Origin: a virus
DNA: 24,105 bases
Reading direction: 5' to 3' (one strand)
IMG/VR virus record: IMGVR_UViG_3300007539_000220
Coordinates: 1-24,105 of that record
The notes under the pieces: model-generated
The model's database searches: none
What the model was told of the DNA's origin: nothing
The model's input: the letters and a program-made list of their open reading frames with translations, nothing else
Shown: positions 22,015-24,105 of the stretch, piece by piece
How positions within the stretch are numbered: position 1 is the first letter of the stretch
How the letters are laid out: each line of letters begins with the position of its first letter
Translations under genes and position numbers: made by a program

Positions 22015-23586
22015 ATGGCAATTTCGTTTTCATCAACTACTGGCTCCCCAACGGTAACGGTCACTGATCCGTTTCACACCTCTTCTGTTGGAGATTACGT
22101 TTACTTTGAAGATGTAAGCGGATTGACTGGCACAGGCATGGACACTCTGCTGCAAGCAAAAGTCTTCTATATATCTTCGCTAGTTGGCTCCACTTCTTAT
22201 ACAGTTGAATTGAGTGGTGGCGCAACAGGCGATAATACTGCTGCAGGTCAAGCTTCTGCGTATTATTACTTAGAGTCTGGTGTGGAGGCCGCTGTTCTTG
22301 GCCCAGGTTGGGGCGCAGGTACGTGGAGTCGTCTTGATTGGGGTAGCCAAATTTCTCAAACTGCAGGTCAAAATATTCGGCTTTGGTCTGTTGATAACTT
22401 TGGTCAAGACCTTATCGCATGTGTGTATGATGGAACTATTTATTATTGGCGTTATTATGGTGATGGCAATTTTCCAAGATTGTTCCCGCTAAATACAATA
22501 TTTGGAGAGCTAACAAATGAAGTACCTTCAATTGCTCGGTTTGTTGTCACTTCAGATGTGGATAGACATTGCTTGGCTTTTGCCACAAACCCTATTGGAT
22601 CAACGATTCAAGACAAGCTTTTAATACGCTGGTCTGACCAAGAGAATCCTACCGATTGGGAGCCTAGATTAGATAATACAGCGGGTGACTTTAGACTTTC
22701 GCAAGGAACTGAGATTACTGGTGTAAAACAAACCCGTAAAGAAATTCTAGTCTGGACTGACAGAAGCCTGCATACAATTCAGTTCCAAGGTAGCCCATAT
22801 ACATTTGGGCAAGCCCTTATCGCTGACAACATCAGACTAGCAAGCCCTAACTCAATTGTAGCGGTTAATGATCTTGTCTATTGGATGGGGGCAGAAAATT
22901 TCTACAGATATGATGGTCGTGTTCAAGTTTTGCCATGTAGCGTTAGAAATGCCGTATTTGATTCTGTAAATAGAACGCAGTTTAAGAAGGTATATGGTGG
23001 CACCGTCACTCAAGAAAATGAAGTTTGGTGGTTCTACCCTTCTGAAGGTAGCAGCGAAAATGACAAATATGTTGTCTACAACTATGCGGAAAACGTCTGG
23101 TACACAGGTACAATGGCACGTACAGCGATCCACGATGCATCTTCATCCAACAGAATTTACCCGCAAGCTGCTGGTGTGGACGGATATATGTATGACCATG
23201 AGAGAGGTTTAGATGATGGTAGCACAGACCCTATTTCTGGTGTTAACGCGTACATAGAATCTTCTGACTTTGATCTAGGCGAGGGTGACAGGTTCATGCT
23301 CACACAAAGAATCATACCTGACTTAACCTTCTTGGGTTCTGAGGCTGAAGAACCATCAGTTGATTTTAGCATAAAGGTTAGAAATTACCCTGGACAGTCA
23401 TACTCAGAAGATGTGAGTGGGGTCACAACCCGAACAAGTACGACACCTGTAGAGCAGTTTACAGACCAAATATACCTTAGAGCTAGAGGCCGATCAGCAG
23501 CGGTTAGAGTCGAAAGTAATGGGCTGGGAGTAAAGTGGCGTTTAGGTGCGCCACGTTTAGATATGAGACAGGACGGTAGAAAATGA
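22015..23586 (+). CDS. C-terminal part of tail-hub/stabilisation protein (523 aa)
   Basis: ATG at 22015, with only TAGG at 22005-22008 upstream. Residues 4-31 ('GSPTVTVTDPFHTSSVGDYV') begin with the beta module that in relatives directly follows 'DITPI' in one uninterrupted protein. Then come 'YLESGVEAAVLGPGWGAGTW', 'SRLDWGSQIS' and 'LWSVDNFGQDLIACVYDG', followed by 'LAFATNPIG', 'IRWSDQENPTDWEP', 'TEITGVKQTRKEILVWTDRS' and 'LYWMG'-type strands, all typical of this family, and a C-terminal 'RGRSAAVRVESNGLGVKWRL'. The repeated Trp/Asp strands suggest a propeller-like core. Its stop overlaps the next start as ATGA. It is likely an essential tail component that works with the 121-residue fragment. 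Confidence 0.8.
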   Translation: MAISFSSTTGSPTVTVTDPFHTSSVGDYVYFEDVSGLTGTGMDTLLQAKVFYISSLVGSTSYTVELSGGATGDNTAAGQASAYYYLESGVEAAVLGPGWGAGTWSRLDWGSQISQTAGQNIRLWSVDNFGQDLIACVYDGTIYYWRYYGDGNFPRLFPLNTIFGELTNEVPSIARFVVTSDVDRHCLAFATNPIGSTIQDKLLIRWSDQENPTDWEPRLDNTAGDFRLSQGTEITGVKQTRKEILVWTDRSLHTIQFQGSPYTFGQALIADNIRLASPNSIVAVNDLVYWMGAENFYRYDGRVQVLPCSVRNAVFDSVNRTQFKKVYGGTVTQENEVWWFYPSEGSSENDKYVVYNYAENVWYTGTMARTAIHDASSSNRIYPQAAGVDGYMYDHERGLDDGSTDPISGVNAYIESSDFDLGEGDRFMLTQRIIPDLTFLGSEAEEPSVDFSIKVRNYPGQSYSEDVSGVTTRTSTTPVEQFTDQIYLRARGRSAAVRVESNGLGVKWRLGAPRLDMRQDGRK

Positions 23587-23801
23587 GCCGAAAAATTGTT
23601 CGTCCTATATTGCCGATGGCACCTGACATGTACGACCCTCAGTACATGGCCCAACTTGTGCGAACACTTTCCGAGCTTGTGGAGAAGACAGACCTACCCA
23701 CAAGAAACATTCCAGATATTGCAGATGTAACAGAGTTATCATCTTTAGAGGTGGGAGACCTTTATAAAGATGCATCAGGTTTTGTTAAGATAAAGACATG
23801 A
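23583..23801 (+). CDS. Small conserved phage protein (72 aa)
   Basis: The ATG overlaps the hub gene's TGA by 4 nt (ATGA), so it is probably translationally coupled to it; AGGA lies at 23570-23573. The sequence begins 'SRKIVRPILPMAPDMYDPQY', continues with a helix 'MAQLVRTLSELVEK' and ends 'LEVGDLYKDASGFVKI'. I know this plan ('P..P..YD..Y..QL…L', then 'L..GD.Y.D….LK.') from small proteins next to tail genes in marine phages. The N-terminal helix could pack on the hub and the C-terminal strands form a small beta unit. No enzymatic motif or membrane segment is present. Function unknown. Confidence 0.75.
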   Translation: MSRKIVRPILPMAPDMYDPQYMAQLVRTLSELVEKTDLPTRNIPDIADVTELSSLEVGDLYKDASGFVKIKT

Positions 23802-23810
23802 TGTGTAGTT

Positions 23811-24105
23811 ATGCCCATACTCGAAACCATAGCCGCCGCTAACGCGGCCTACTCCGTAATTCGCACCTGTGTCCAGAATGGAAAAGAGGGGGCGAACCTA
23901 ATGTCGTCTGTGGGGAAATTTCTTACAGCAGAAGAAGACCTCAAGGAGGCTGTTCAGAAAAAGAAGAACAGCCCCTTAACAGCTATAACTGGCGGGGAAG
24001 AGGGAGACTGGGAAGAGTTTCAAGCCCTTGAAAACATTAGAGAAAAACGCAAGGAACTCGAATCTTATATCCGTTTGTATGGAAGACCTGGCCAATGGGA
24101 TAGGT
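23811..24105 (+). CDS. Conserved phage protein, 5' part only (98+ aa)
   Basis: ATG at 23811, 9 nt after the previous stop, with a weak ribosome binding site; the frame is open to the window end. The product starts 'PILETIAAANAAYSVIRTCV', followed by 'GKEGANLMSSVGKFLTAEED' and a Lys-rich helix, then 'EEFQALENIREKRKELESYI' and 'YGRPGQWDR'. The family, which I know from marine phages, has an 'AANAAF..IK…G.…….GKF' start, a variable charged middle, 'EA……KK..E.E.ELR' and a 'Y.YG...W' motif. It is largely helical and probably coiled. It lies among structural genes; a role in the virion or in internal assembly is possible. The C-terminus is missing. Confidence 0.75.
   Translation, partial: MPILETIAAANAAYSVIRTCVQNGKEGANLMSSVGKFLTAEEDLKEAVQKKKNSPLTAITGGEEGDWEEFQALENIREKRKELESYIRLYGRPGQWDR
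23948..23973 (+). other. Perfect 8-bp inverted repeat inside a coding region
   Basis: GGCTGTTC, a 10-nt A-rich loop, then GAACAGCC. The stem is G/C-rich but not followed by a T-run, so it is a weak terminator candidate at most. It lies within codons for 'EAVQKKKNSP'. Confidence 0.4.

Overview
The window is an almost gap-free, one-strand block of virion structural genes from a tailed bacteriophage. Several small proteins match families I know from marine phages and marine viral metagenomes (the 'KQGAGLTAKGRAKYN…RRRWKC' basic protein, the 'ACWKGYRYAG…NGKDRCV' micro-protein, the 'FERCGLEVRTGYDLKTARR' connector, the 'SRFASGKDAWGISDRSGFR' protein, and the 'NLIDTDFEYG…DYSWYGAG…AYMRSGN' giant). The base composition is moderately AT-rich. 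I see no tRNA, integrase, CRISPR array, insertion sequence or non-coding stretch above about 40 bp. The source is best read as an uncultivated marine tailed phage. No sheath, tube or tape-measure protein is present and the connectors look like short-tail types, so a podovirus-like particle is likely, but neither morphotype nor host can be fixed from this window.

Layout. (1) 1-1171: end of a structural gene, then two small virion proteins of the kind usually found just after the capsid gene. (2) 1171-2028: four tiny genes: two Lys/Arg-rich proteins, a one-helix membrane protein and a Cys-containing N-terminally hydrophobic protein, with start/stop overlaps and one 65-nt out-of-frame overlap. 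(3) 2025-5256: connector/neck module of six genes that are mostly translationally coupled by 1-8 nt overlaps. (4) 5261-10951: a 1,896-residue modular fibre/adhesin-type protein. (5) 10961-12789: a short repeat protein and a 473-residue tail fibre, separated by the longest gap, which contains a perfect AT-rich palindrome. (6) 12797-21640: a 2,947-residue protein containing a recognisable seven-blade FG-GAP-like propeller and further propeller-type repeats. (7) 21642-24105: a tail-stabilisation/hub protein encoded as two ORFs, a small coupled protein and the start of another conserved phage gene.

The two giant genes occupy about 60 per cent of the window. The most unusual features are: a cupredoxin-like domain nested inside a beta module of the 1,896-residue protein; a short beta module reused in a connector protein, the giant protein and the hub protein; a 'VGnv' repeat cassette shared by the 122-residue protein and the C-terminus of the first hub fragment; the split hub gene itself; a roughly 113-residue insertion in a normally compact adaptor; and the propeller architecture of the largest protein. 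All family names come from remembered sequence motifs, not database searches.
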